Assembly (NCBI RefSeq): GCF_030151085.1
Contig: NZ_JASLER010000007.1
Coordinates: 1-42,821, forward strand
DNA length: 42,821 nucleotides
DNA from: Bacteroides sp.
Lineage (GTDB): Bacteria > Bacteroidota > Bacteroidia > Bacteroidales > Bacteroidaceae
Reading direction: 5' to 3'
Part shown: one piece after another, positions 26,477 to 34,671 of the stretch
Position numbering within the stretch: position 1 is the stretch's first letter
Layout of the letters: each line of letters opens with the position of its first letter
Notes under the pieces: generated by a model
Told to the model about the DNA's origin: nothing
Databases searched by the model: none
What the model saw: the letters and a program-made list of their open reading frames with translations, nothing else
Made by a program: the position numbers and the translations under genes

Positions 26477-26484
26477 TAGCTTTG
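26477..26484 (+). promoter_or_regulatory. -7 box for the DUF4837-pdxA operon
   Basis: TAGCTTTG, an exact TAnnTTTG match, lies 23 bases before the DUF4837 start in the 69-base gap after rlmN. It suggests the downstream genes have their own promoter. Confidence 0.6.
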
Positions 26485-26506
26485 TGAAAACTAAAACTGT
26501 AGAGAT

Positions 26507-27559
26507 ATGAAAAAGCATCTGTTTTATTTGAGTATGGCTCTTGTTTTGACCCTATTTTCTGCGTGCAGCGGTAAAAAAGGTGTGTTTACTCCGACTTCCA
26601 GTGGTCGTGCCTATGAAATCTTGGTAGTAGTAGATCCGGGAGTATGGGAACGTCCGGCAGGTAGAGCTCTGTTTGATGTACTTGATTCAGATGTGCCGGG
26701 ACTTCCTCAATCTGAACGTTCGTTCCGTATCATGTTCACTTCTCCGGCCAATTATGATGCTACTTTGAAGTTGATTCGCAATATTATCATAGTGGAAATT
26801 AATAAAGATCTTTATACTCAGCCTAAGTTCAAGTATGCTAAAGATGTATATGCTGCTCCACAATCCATTCTGACTATCCAGGCACCTGATGAAGCTTCGT
26901 TTGCTAAGTTTGTAGAGGAGAATAAGCAAGTCATCATAGACTTCTTTACACATGCCGAAATGAACCGTCAGATTTCCGTATTGAAAAATAAGCATAGTGA
27001 CTATGTTTCTACAAAAGTAAAGAGCATGTTCGACTCTGATGTATGGGTGCCGGGCGAATTGGTTTCTACTAAGCAAGGTGAAGACTTCTTCTGGGCAGGA
27101 ACAAATGCTGCTACAGGTGACCAGAACTTCGTTATCTATTCTTATCCTTATACTGATAAAGATACATTTACCAAAGAATATTTCGTGCATAAGCGCGACT
27201 CCGTAATGAAAGCAAATATTCCGGGTGCCAAAGAAGGTATGTATATGTCAACCGATACACTGATGACCGATGTGCGTCCTATTTCGGTACAAGGTGAGTA
27301 TGCTTTGGAAGCTCGTGGCTTGTGGCGTGTAAAGGGTGACTTTATGGGTGGCCCATTCGTATCACATGCCCGTTTGGACAAAGCGAACAAACGTGTTATC
27401 GTATCGGAAGTCTTTGTTTACTCACCTGATAAATTGAAACGCAACTTGGTTCGCCAAATGGAAGCTTCCCTATATACTTTGAAATTGCCTAACAGTAAGC
27501 AAGAAGGTATGGAGATTCCGGTGAACTCGGCCGCAAAAGACACTATTAATAATAAGTAA
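26507..27559 (+). CDS. DUF4837 family lipoprotein
   Basis: 350 residues with a lipoprotein signal (LTLFSAC, Cys20, followed by SGKKG). The body matches the pattern I associate with DUF4837: GRAYEILVVVDPGVWERPAG near the start, IMFTSPANYDATLKLIRNIIIVEI, and WRVKGDFMGGPFVSH near the C-terminus. The function of this Bacteroidetes family is not known to me. The gene is 4 bases before pdxA and in the same operon as lptE and secG, so an envelope role is plausible but unproven. Confidence 0.85.
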   Translation: MKKHLFYLSMALVLTLFSACSGKKGVFTPTSSGRAYEILVVVDPGVWERPAGRALFDVLDSDVPGLPQSERSFRIMFTSPANYDATLKLIRNIIIVEINKDLYTQPKFKYAKDVYAAPQSILTIQAPDEASFAKFVEENKQVIIDFFTHAEMNRQISVLKNKHSDYVSTKVKSMFDSDVWVPGELVSTKQGEDFFWAGTNAATGDQNFVIYSYPYTDKDTFTKEYFVHKRDSVMKANIPGAKEGMYMSTDTLMTDVRPISVQGEYALEARGLWRVKGDFMGGPFVSHARLDKANKRVIVSEVFVYSPDKLKRNLVRQMEASLYTLKLPNSKQEGMEIPVNSAAKDTINNK

Positions 27560-27563
27560 TAAA

Positions 27564-28661
27564 ATGGAAGACAACAAAATAAGAATCGGCATTACGCAAG
27601 GCGACATAAATGGCGTAGGCTATGAAGTAATTCTAAAAACATTCTCAGATCCTGTGATGCTGGAATTATGTACGCCTGTTATTTATGGTTCGCCAAAGGT
27701 TGCAGCTTATCATCGCAAATCCCTCGATTTGCCTACGAACTTCAGCATCGTTAATTCTGCTTCGGAAGCGGCAGACAACCGTTTGAGCGTTGTTAACTGT
27801 ACAGATGATGAAGTGAAAGTAGAGTTTTCAAAGCCCGATCCCGAAGCCGGAAAGGCAGCACTCGGTGCATTGGAAAGAGCTATTGAAGAGTTCAAGGAGG
27901 GATGGATAGATGTTATAGTAACAGCTCCCATCAACAAACATACCATCCAGTCGGAGGATTTTGCTTTCCCCGGACATACGGAATATATTGAAGAAAGATT
28001 GGGAGATGGCGGAAAAGCCTTAATGATCTTGATGAAAGATGATTTCCGAGTGGCACTGGTAACCGGACATATCCCTGTTAGCCAGATAGCATCGACCATA
28101 ACCAAAGAACTGATACAAGAGAAGTTGGTGATTTTTAATCGTTCCCTTAAACAGGATTTCGGTATTGATGCACCTCGTATTGCAGTGTTGTCTTTGAATC
28201 CACATGCAGGTGACGAAGGTCTCCTAGGGACAGAAGAGCAAGAGATTATTATTCCGGCCATTCAGGAGATGGCAGCAAAAGGTATGCTTTGTTATGGACC
28301 TTATCCGGCAGACGGATTTATGGGTTCGGGCAACTTTACCCACTTTGACGGTGTACTGGCTATGTATCACGATCAGGGTTTGGCCCCATTCAAAGCTTTA
28401 GCTATGGACGAAGGTGTGAATTATACGGCAGGACTTCCCGTTGTACGTACTTCACCCGCTCATGGCACGGCGTATGATATTGCAGGAAAAGGACTGGCTT
28501 CGGAAGACTCCTTCCGTCAGGCAGTCTATGTAGCCATTGACGTGTTCCGTAACCGTGAACGTGAGAAAGTGGCACACGCTAATCCTTTACGCAAACAATA
28601 TTACGAAAAACGTGACGACAGCGATAAATTGAAGCTCGATAGCGCAGAAGAAGATTTATAG
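27564..28661 (+). CDS. pdxA: 4-hydroxythreonine-4-phosphate dehydrogenase
   Basis: 365 residues. NAD-dependent enzyme of the DXP-dependent pyridoxal phosphate pathway. It opens with the family start IRIGITQGDINGVGYEVI. Divalent-metal ligands are probably the histidines in FPGHTEYIEERL, LSLNPHAGDEG and SPAHGTAYDIAG, and MYHDQGLAPFKAL is a hallmark loop. The length is a little above the usual 330 because of a charged C-terminal tail (YEKRDDSDKLKLDSAEEDL). It sits 4 bases after DUF4837 and one base before the sigma-54 activator gene. Confidence 0.97.
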   Translation: MEDNKIRIGITQGDINGVGYEVILKTFSDPVMLELCTPVIYGSPKVAAYHRKSLDLPTNFSIVNSASEAADNRLSVVNCTDDEVKVEFSKPDPEAGKAALGALERAIEEFKEGWIDVIVTAPINKHTIQSEDFAFPGHTEYIEERLGDGGKALMILMKDDFRVALVTGHIPVSQIASTITKELIQEKLVIFNRSLKQDFGIDAPRIAVLSLNPHAGDEGLLGTEEQEIIIPAIQEMAAKGMLCYGPYPADGFMGSGNFTHFDGVLAMYHDQGLAPFKALAMDEGVNYTAGLPVVRTSPAHGTAYDIAGKGLASEDSFRQAVYVAIDVFRNREREKVAHANPLRKQYYEKRDDSDKLKLDSAEEDL

Positions 28662-28662
28662 T

Positions 28663-29919
28663 ATGACGAAAGCGGAGATACAACAAGTAAAATTACGTTT
28701 TGGCATCATTGGAAACAATGAAACACTGATGCGAGCAATCGATATTGCCATTCAGGTGGCGCCTACCGATTTGTCTGTGCTGATTACCGGAGAGAGTGGA
28801 GTAGGAAAGGAGAGCTTTCCGCAGATTATCCACCAATACAGCCGTCGTAAGCATGGACAATACATTGCCGTGAACTGTGGTGCCATTCCGGAAGGTACCA
28901 TCGATTCCGAGTTGTTCGGGCATGAGAAGGGAGCTTTTACGGGAGCTATCGGTGAACGGAAAGGTTACTTTGGTGAGGCAAATGGCGGAACTATTTTTCT
29001 TGACGAGGTAGGTGAATTACCATTACCAACTCAGGCACGTTTGCTTCGTGTACTCGAAAGTGGTGAATTCATGAAGGTAGGTTCTTCTAAAGTAGAGAAA
29101 ACCGATGTGCGTATTGTTGCAGCCACCAATGTGAACCTGACACAAGCCATCGCGAACGGTCGTTTCCGTGAAGATTTGTACTACCGTTTGAATACAGTTC
29201 CCATTCAGATACCGCCTTTACGTGAGCGTGGTGAGGATGTAGTTCTGTTATTCCGTAAGTTTGCATCGGACTTTGCTGAGAAATATCGTATGCCAGCCAT
29301 CCAATTGACTGAAGATGCCAGACAGATGTTATTATCATATTCATGGCCGGGCAATGTGCGTCAGTTGAAGAATATCACAGAGCAAATATCCATTATAGAG
29401 ACGAATCGTGAAATCAATTCATCTATCTTAAAGGTGTATTTGCCTGAGCAAAATACTATGCAACGCCTTCCGGCATTGTTTGGTGTAAAAGAAAGTAAAA
29501 GCTTCGAGAGTGAGAGGGAAATTCTCTATCAAGTGCTTTTCGACATGCGCCATGATGTGACGGAGTTGAAGAAGTTGGTACATGAAATCATGACTGAGCA
29601 GGGCAGGGGAACCGTGTCTTCACAGGCAGTAGCACCCTCTACCTATTTTACGCCGACACCTCCGGCCGTGGTACCTCCGGTAACCTCTGGTGTACCTACT
29701 ATTATTCATCCTTCAATAAAATCGGCTCCAACCGTGGATGATGATATTCAGGATACGGAAGAATATGTGGAAGAATCTCTCTCCTTAGACGAAGTAGAGA
29801 AAGAAATGATACGCAAAGCGCTTGAAAAGCATCATGGTAAGCGTAAAAGTGCAGCGCAGGACTTGAATATATCCGAGCGCACCTTATACAGAAAGATAAA
29901 AGAATATGGATTGGATTAA
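28663..29919 (+). CDS. Sigma-54-dependent transcriptional activator without a receiver domain
   Basis: 418 residues. The AAA+ domain starts almost at the N-terminus: Walker A GESGVGKE (43-50), the sigma-54 contact loop GAFTGA (90-95), Walker B GGTIFLDEVGEL (about 108-119), and LPPLRERG-like IPPLRERGEDV. A Pro/Thr-rich linker (about 310-345) leads to a Fis-type helix-turn-helix in the last 40 residues (HHGKRKSAAQDLNISERTLYRKIKEYG). There is no receiver, GAF or PAS domain, so control must come from expression or a partner protein. The gene starts one base after pdxA and overlaps lptE by 14 bases, which couples it to an LPS-assembly gene. Targets are unknown. Confidence 0.95.
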   Translation: MTKAEIQQVKLRFGIIGNNETLMRAIDIAIQVAPTDLSVLITGESGVGKESFPQIIHQYSRRKHGQYIAVNCGAIPEGTIDSELFGHEKGAFTGAIGERKGYFGEANGGTIFLDEVGELPLPTQARLLRVLESGEFMKVGSSKVEKTDVRIVAATNVNLTQAIANGRFREDLYYRLNTVPIQIPPLRERGEDVVLLFRKFASDFAEKYRMPAIQLTEDARQMLLSYSWPGNVRQLKNITEQISIIETNREINSSILKVYLPEQNTMQRLPALFGVKESKSFESEREILYQVLFDMRHDVTELKKLVHEIMTEQGRGTVSSQAVAPSTYFTPTPPAVVPPVTSGVPTIIHPSIKSAPTVDDDIQDTEEYVEESLSLDEVEKEMIRKALEKHHGKRKSAAQDLNISERTLYRKIKEYGLD

Positions 29920-30433
29920 AAAAATAGCACTAATCACAGCTTTGGTTGGTTTGGTGCTCGTGGTATATTCCTGCCGCATCTCTTTGGGGCTTGCCCCGAT
30001 TAGTTCTATTGATTACTCGAAGGTGAAGACTGTTTCTATCGGTGAATTCCAGAACCGTGCGGAATACGTATATGCTCCTTTGGCTACAGAGTTTAATCAG
30101 AAGTTGAAGGACATGTTTATACAACAAACACGTCTGCGCCTGGTGAATAGTGGAGGTGATCTTGAAATTAGCGGCGAAATAACCGGTTATAATCAATATA
30201 ATGAGTCGGTGGATGCTAGTGGTTATTCTTCTAAAGTGAAGCTGACATTAACTGTCAAGGTGACTTATGTAAATAACACAGATCATAAAGACGACTTCAC
30301 AGACCAGCAGTTCTCCGCCTTCCAATTGTATGATTCTTCACAGTTGCTGACGGCGGTGCAAGACCAGCTTATTACTTTGATGGTGAAAGATATTACAGAA
30401 CAAATATTTAATGCAACTGTAGCTAACTGGTAA
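29906..30433 (+). CDS. lptE: LptE-family LPS-assembly lipoprotein
   Basis: 175 residues. An N-terminal hydrophobic segment ends at Cys23 (LVVYSC), so it is probably a lipoprotein. The rest matches the Bacteroidetes LptE pattern: VKTVSIGEFQNRAEYVYAPLATEFNQKLKDMFIQQTRL, then SGEITGYN and a beta-rich middle, then a C-terminal helix (LITLMVKDITEQIFNATVANW). LptE plugs the LptD barrel that inserts LPS into the outer leaflet. The start overlaps the sigma-54 activator gene by 14 bases. Assignment is by pattern; the family is poorly conserved. Confidence 0.85.
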   Translation: MDWIKKIALITALVGLVLVVYSCRISLGLAPISSIDYSKVKTVSIGEFQNRAEYVYAPLATEFNQKLKDMFIQQTRLRLVNSGGDLEISGEITGYNQYNESVDASGYSSKVKLTLTVKVTYVNNTDHKDDFTDQQFSAFQLYDSSQLLTAVQDQLITLMVKDITEQIFNATVANW

Positions 30434-30440
30434 TATAAGA

Positions 30441-31217
30441 ATGACTTCTGCCCATTTGCAACAATGGATTCAGCATCCCGAGACGCTGGATAGAGACACC
30501 TTGTACGAACTTCGCACCTTGGTGGCGCGCTATCCTTATTTCCAATCGTTACGTTTGCTTTACCTCAAAAATCTCTATCTGCTCCACGATATAAACTTTG
30601 GTGCTGAATTGCGCAAGGCTGTATTGTATGTGGCAGACCGTCGCGTTTTGTTCTATTTGATAGAAGGTGACCGTTATGTACTGCAAACACAAAAATCCTC
30701 GCTTCTCTCTTTCAAAGAAACGAATGAAGAACTTAGTGTAGATCGTACTTTATCCTTGATAGATGCCTTCCTAGCTACCGTTCCCGAGGAAAACTCATCC
30801 AGTATGGAACTGGATTATGCCATGGATTATACTTCCTATCTGACGCAAGATGAAGAGGAAACCGAATCGTCGGAAAGGACTCAGGCAGAAACCAAAGTCG
30901 AGTCACAGAAGCTTCGCGGGCATGAACTGATTGACGACTTTATTCTAAAAAGTGAATCTGTCAGTATGCCTGAAATAGAAGCTGAACTTCCGAAGGAAGA
31001 AGAAGAGAATGAATCCTCAGTTTCGACTCCTAATGATGAGTTGGATGATAGCTGTTTTACAGAAACTTTGGCGAAAATCTATATCAAACAGCGCCGATAT
31101 GACAAAGCACTTGAAATTATTAAAAAATTAAGTTTGAATTATCCAAAAAAAAATGCTTACTTTGCAGACCAAATCAGATTTTTAGAGAAATTGATTATTA
31201 ACGCTAAATCAAAATAA
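30441..31217 (+). CDS. Cytoplasmic TPR-like protein of unknown function
   Basis: 258 residues, no signal peptide. The N-terminal part is helical (TLYELRTLVARYPYFQSLRLLYLKNLYLLHD), followed by an acidic, probably unstructured middle (about 130-205, many Glu and Ser). A single TPR-like unit lies near the C-terminus (TETLAKIYIKQRRYDKALEIIKKLSLNYPKKNAYFADQIRFLEKLI). It sits 7 bases after lptE and 4 bases before secG, so it is co-expressed with them. I recognise no further function. Confidence 0.8.
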   Translation: MTSAHLQQWIQHPETLDRDTLYELRTLVARYPYFQSLRLLYLKNLYLLHDINFGAELRKAVLYVADRRVLFYLIEGDRYVLQTQKSSLLSFKETNEELSVDRTLSLIDAFLATVPEENSSSMELDYAMDYTSYLTQDEEETESSERTQAETKVESQKLRGHELIDDFILKSESVSMPEIEAELPKEEEENESSVSTPNDELDDSCFTETLAKIYIKQRRYDKALEIIKKLSLNYPKKNAYFADQIRFLEKLIINAKSK

Positions 31218-31221
31218 CAAA

Positions 31222-31605
31222 ATGTACTTATTATTAGTTATCTTAATGGTGATTGCATCTGTGCTGATGTGCTTCATTGTACTGATTCAAAATTCCAAAG
31301 GAGGCGGTCTGTCATCAGGATTTTCATCATCCAACCAAATCATGGGTGTACGCAAAACTACCGATTTCCTGGAAAAAGCAACATGGACCCTGGCAGCAGT
31401 TTTAGTCGTTTTCAGCATTGCCTCTGCTTATACAGTTCCTTCAACTTCTCATAAGAATGGTGAAGTGATTATGGAACAAGCACAGCAAGAAGAAAAAACT
31501 AATCCTTATAACATGCCTGTAGGTACAGCTGCTCCGCAGACTGAAGCTCCTGCTGCTACAGCACCGGCAACTACAGCACCTGCTACAGAACAACCTGCTG
31601 AATAA
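31222..31605 (+). CDS. secG: Preprotein translocase subunit SecG
   Basis: 127 residues. Two transmembrane helices (about 1-22 and 52-72) flank the family-specific cytoplasmic loop VLIQNSKGGGLSSGF. SecG stimulates SecA-driven export through SecYE. The C-terminal tail is extended and low in complexity (Ala, Pro, Thr, Glu; about 85-127), longer than in proteobacterial SecG. It is the last gene of the DUF4837-pdxA-lptE run and is followed by an intrinsic terminator. Confidence 0.95.
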   Translation: MYLLLVILMVIASVLMCFIVLIQNSKGGGLSSGFSSSNQIMGVRKTTDFLEKATWTLAAVLVVFSIASAYTVPSTSHKNGEVIMEQAQQEEKTNPYNMPVGTAAPQTEAPAATAPATTAPATEQPAE

Positions 31606-31637
31606 AGATAGACGGCATACGGTTAAAGCAATAAAAG

Positions 31638-31690
31638 ATAAGCGAAATCATGAATTCTGAGAAAGAATAAGTGATTTCGCTTATTTTTTG
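31638..31690 (+). terminator. Intrinsic terminator after secG
   Basis: Perfect 13-bp arms 31638-31650 and 31672-31684 with a 21-base loop, then a T-run (31684-31689). The -7 box of the next gene starts at 31691, so its upstream promoter element must lie within the terminator stem. Confidence 0.85.
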
Positions 31691-31698
31691 TACCTTTG
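31691..31698 (+). promoter_or_regulatory. -7 box for the MFS transporter gene
   Basis: TACCTTTG, an exact TAnnTTTG match, 49 bases before the gene start and abutting the secG terminator T-run. Confidence 0.65.
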
Positions 31699-31746
31699 TG
31701 TATATAATGGAAAACATATAATAAATGAGATAAATTAAAAACTAAA

Positions 31747-33138
31747 ATGAAAGAACACATTCAAAGAAAATTAAGCGAGTCGAAAACTGCACGCTGGGTA
31801 GTCTTGTCTCTGGTAGCATTTACAATGCTTTGCGGGTATTTCATAACGGATATGATGGCTCCTCTACAAGATCTGCTGCAAAGTCCCGTTGGTGGTGGAG
31901 GATTAGGATGGACGGGCGATGACTATGGAACATTCACCAGTGCTTACGGTTGGTTCAATGTCTTCTTCCTGATGTTGATTTTCGGTGGTATGATTTTGGA
32001 TAAGATGGGAGTGCGTTTTACAGGATTGATGGCTACCTGCATTATGTTGATTGGTGTAGCAATCAAATGGTACGGTGTTTCCCATGATTTCGGAGGTGAA
32101 ACAGTTTCTATCTTCGGTAGCGCTTGGGGATATCCTTTATTGGTTGCCTCTTTGGGTTATGCCTTATTCGGAGTCGGTATAGAGATTGCAGGTATTACGG
32201 TTTCCAAGATCATCGTAAAATGGTTCAAAGGTAAGGAAATGGCCTTGGCGATGGGACTTGAGATGGCTACGGCGCGTATTGGTACAGGACTTGCTATCGG
32301 ATTAACTCCGTTGCTTTGCAGAGCTTTCAATAATGTTATCAGTATGCCTATATTGATAGGTTTGATACTCCTTTGCATTGGTACACTTTCATTCCTGGTG
32401 TTTGTGGTTATGGATAAACGCCGTGATGAACAAGATGCTTTGGATGCAACGGCAGAGGTAGAAGAACCATTCCGTGTCAGTGATATCTTTGAGATTATCA
32501 AATTGAAGGGTTTCTGGTATATTGCGTTGTTGTGCGTATTGTTCTATTCTGCGGTATTCCCATTCTTGAAGTTTGCTCCGAGCCTGATGATAAATAAGTT
32601 CCATATTGAAGCATCATTATCGGGTATCATTCCTTCTTTGCTGCCCTTCGGAAACATATTGTTGACTCCACTCTTTGGTAATCTATACGACCGTAAAGGT
32701 AAGGGAGCTACTATCATGTTACTTGGATCTATTATGCTGGTTATCATTCATTTTACTTTCTCTCTTCCTTTCTTGGATAATTGGTTGATCGCTCTGGTAC
32801 TTATTATATTATTGGGAATAGCTTTCTCCTTGGTGCCTTCTGCTATGTGGCCTTCTGTTCCTAAGATTATTCCTGAAAATAAATTGGGAACAGCTTACTC
32901 GTTGATCTTCTGGGTACAAAACTGGGGACTTATGGGTGTTCCTTTGCTGATTGGTAAGGTGCTCGACAATTATTGCATCACCGGACATACCGATGCAGGA
33001 AAACCTATCTATGATTATACTATTCCGATGATTATCTTTACTTGCTTTGGTGTATTGGCCATTGTGTTTGCTATCTTACTGAAAGCTGAAGATAAGAAAA
33101 AGGGTTATGGTTTGCAGAAAGCCAATATTCAAAAATAA
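31747..33138 (+). CDS. Major facilitator superfamily transporter
   Basis: 463 residues with about 12 predicted membrane helices in two halves joined by a charged cytoplasmic loop (about 220-250, MDKRRDEQDALDATAEVEEPF). The MFS loop 2-3 motif appears as GGMILDKMGVRFTG and its counterpart in the second half as GNLYDRKGKGA. Glycine-rich segment SPVGGGGLGWTGDDYG sits between the first helices. The substrate is unknown; no sugar-specific motif was recognised. It has its own promoter and is followed after 26 bases by a PqqD-like gene on the same strand. Confidence 0.93.
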   Translation: MKEHIQRKLSESKTARWVVLSLVAFTMLCGYFITDMMAPLQDLLQSPVGGGGLGWTGDDYGTFTSAYGWFNVFFLMLIFGGMILDKMGVRFTGLMATCIMLIGVAIKWYGVSHDFGGETVSIFGSAWGYPLLVASLGYALFGVGIEIAGITVSKIIVKWFKGKEMALAMGLEMATARIGTGLAIGLTPLLCRAFNNVISMPILIGLILLCIGTLSFLVFVVMDKRRDEQDALDATAEVEEPFRVSDIFEIIKLKGFWYIALLCVLFYSAVFPFLKFAPSLMINKFHIEASLSGIIPSLLPFGNILLTPLFGNLYDRKGKGATIMLLGSIMLVIIHFTFSLPFLDNWLIALVLIILLGIAFSLVPSAMWPSVPKIIPENKLGTAYSLIFWVQNWGLMGVPLLIGKVLDNYCITGHTDAGKPIYDYTIPMIIFTCFGVLAIVFAILLKAEDKKKGYGLQKANIQK

Positions 33139-33164
33139 GATAAACTAAAAAACGAGCGGAAAAG

Positions 33165-33515
33165 ATGGAAGCTAATGAAGGAAAAGTCAGTTTGTTGGAT
33201 GCTGTTCCGGTTCGTTGTGGACATATTACAAGCGAATGGAAAGGTGAGTCAATTGTACTCACCTATCCTCGCTTTAAATATGACTGGATGCGTCGTTTCT
33301 TGTTGCCGAAGGGAATGTCACCTGATATTTGTGTGACGCTCGAAGAGCATGGTACTGCTGTATGGAATCTAATTGATGGCCAACGTACAGTACAAGAAAT
33401 AGTATCTTTACTTGCCGAACATTTTGAGGGAGAAGCCAATTATGCTTCACGAATAACTACTTTTATAATGCAACTTCGGAAAGACGGATTTATTCAATTA
33501 AGAGTTAGAAAGTAA
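33165..33515 (+). CDS. PqqD-family (RiPP-recognition-element-like) small protein
   Basis: 116 residues, soluble. The segment WMRRFLLPKGMSPDICVTLEEHGTAVWNLIDGQRTVQEIVSLLAEHFE matches the PqqD/RRE winged-helix pattern (L-x-x-x-G-x-x-v-W-x-l-i-d-G-x-x-t-v-x-e-i). In PqqD proteins this fold binds the leader of a precursor peptide. No radical SAM maturase, cyclase or precursor peptide is visible nearby, so the protein is either an orphan or serves another role. It is 26 bases after the MFS gene and probably co-transcribed. Its stop is one base from the stop of the opposing DUF4831 gene. Confidence 0.85.
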   Translation: MEANEGKVSLLDAVPVRCGHITSEWKGESIVLTYPRFKYDWMRRFLLPKGMSPDICVTLEEHGTAVWNLIDGQRTVQEIVSLLAEHFEGEANYASRITTFIMQLRKDGFIQLRVRK

Positions 33516-33516
33516 A

Positions 33517-34572
33517 CTACTCTCCTCTATCTACTTTTATTAATCCTCCTGTTGCTGTATCAAACAACACTTTTACAGTCGAACTCTTGTTAAACAATAC
33601 AGGAGCGAGGTATTCTATTGTACCGAATTGTGTGATCGGTAGTTCTTCATCGAACAATTTCTTGTTATTTTGAGTCAGAACGACTTGTGCTCTACCCGGA
33701 ACATTGTAAGCTACACCTTCTAATTTCTTTTTGTTCTCTGCTACGTTGGAGAGGTCAGGAGTGTTTAGGTTGGTTACACTGATATAATATGGGTCACCGG
33801 CAAGATCATCTTTGGCAACTACACCCAGTTTCTTGGAGAAGCGGAAGGCTACTTCGTTCTTCATCTCTTTGGGAGTTAAGCGAATAATAACGGTTTTGGG
33901 TTCATCTTTTATAGTGCCGGAGAACATTTCGGCCATGGCACGTTCCTGTTGATTCAGATTGTCGAGCATCAATTTAAGCTGTGCGCCATCTTTGGGCATA
34001 TTGTCGGCTTCACCACGCAGAAGGGCATTTTTGCTCTCGCGAATGCTGTAGATTTCTTTTGCAATTAATTCGGCCATTTTAGCACTGGAGCCGGTCATTA
34101 AGATTTCTTCGGTAAGGAAGCTCCGTGGGTCAATGCTTGTTTCCGCTGCTGTAGTAGGTTTGGCGCTTTGATTGTCTTGCTGACCACTGAAAGGCATGTT
34201 GATGGAACGCACAATACCGTCTTGCGTCAGTTCCATCAGAGGGGCTACGGTTTTATCTTTCAGTTTGACGAAATAGACATTGTCTTTATCCGGTACACCA
34301 GCCACACGGGTTTGTATCTTGTCCAATGTCCAGTACACTTCAGGTTCGGCGGACACGTTGTTAAGGCGCAAATAGCGGTCGGCATATTTGGAAAACTCTC
34401 CCGGGGTGTAGGTATGTTTGGTGGTTTGAAGTACAAATTCAATTTCTGTTTTGGGTAATACATACGTTACACCGTAGTCTTTGCCGTTCATTACACCTAC
34501 AGTAACTTCTGTTTGGGCAGCGGCGGTAGTAGCCAGGAGTAAAGTTGAAAATATCAATATATTCTTTTTCAT
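33517..34572 (-). CDS. DUF4831 family secreted protein
   Basis: 351 residues from the ATG at 34572, chosen for its signal peptide (MKKNILIFSTLLLATTAAA-QTEV). The body fits the DUF4831 pattern: YGVTYVLPKTEIEFVLQTTKHTYTPGEFSKYADRYLRL, then a helical middle (LMTGSSAKMAELIAKEIYSIRESKNALLRGE) and GTIEYLAPVLFNKSSTVKVLFDTATGGLIKV at the end. The function is unknown to me. A TAACTTTG box lies at 34609-34616 on the minus strand. It converges on the PqqD gene with a one-base gap and no terminator between. Confidence 0.82.
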   Translation of the reverse strand: MKKNILIFSTLLLATTAAAQTEVTVGVMNGKDYGVTYVLPKTEIEFVLQTTKHTYTPGEFSKYADRYLRLNNVSAEPEVYWTLDKIQTRVAGVPDKDNVYFVKLKDKTVAPLMELTQDGIVRSINMPFSGQQDNQSAKPTTAAETSIDPRSFLTEEILMTGSSAKMAELIAKEIYSIRESKNALLRGEADNMPKDGAQLKLMLDNLNQQERAMAEMFSGTIKDEPKTVIIRLTPKEMKNEVAFRFSKKLGVVAKDDLAGDPYYISVTNLNTPDLSNVAENKKKLEGVAYNVPGRAQVVLTQNNKKLFDEELPITQFGTIEYLAPVLFNKSSTVKVLFDTATGGLIKVDRGE

Positions 34573-34608
34573 ACGATCTATTGGTTTAGACTTAATTAAG
34601 TTGAGGGA

Positions 34609-34616
34609 CAAAGTTA
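34609..34616 (-). promoter_or_regulatory. -7 box for the DUF4831 gene
   Basis: Minus-strand TAACTTTG, an exact TAnnTTTG match, 37 bases before the ATG at 34572. Confidence 0.55.
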
Positions 34617-34671
34617 ATCAAGTTATTGCTGTCCGGGGACGATTTTAAAATTATTAACGAACTACTCTTAC

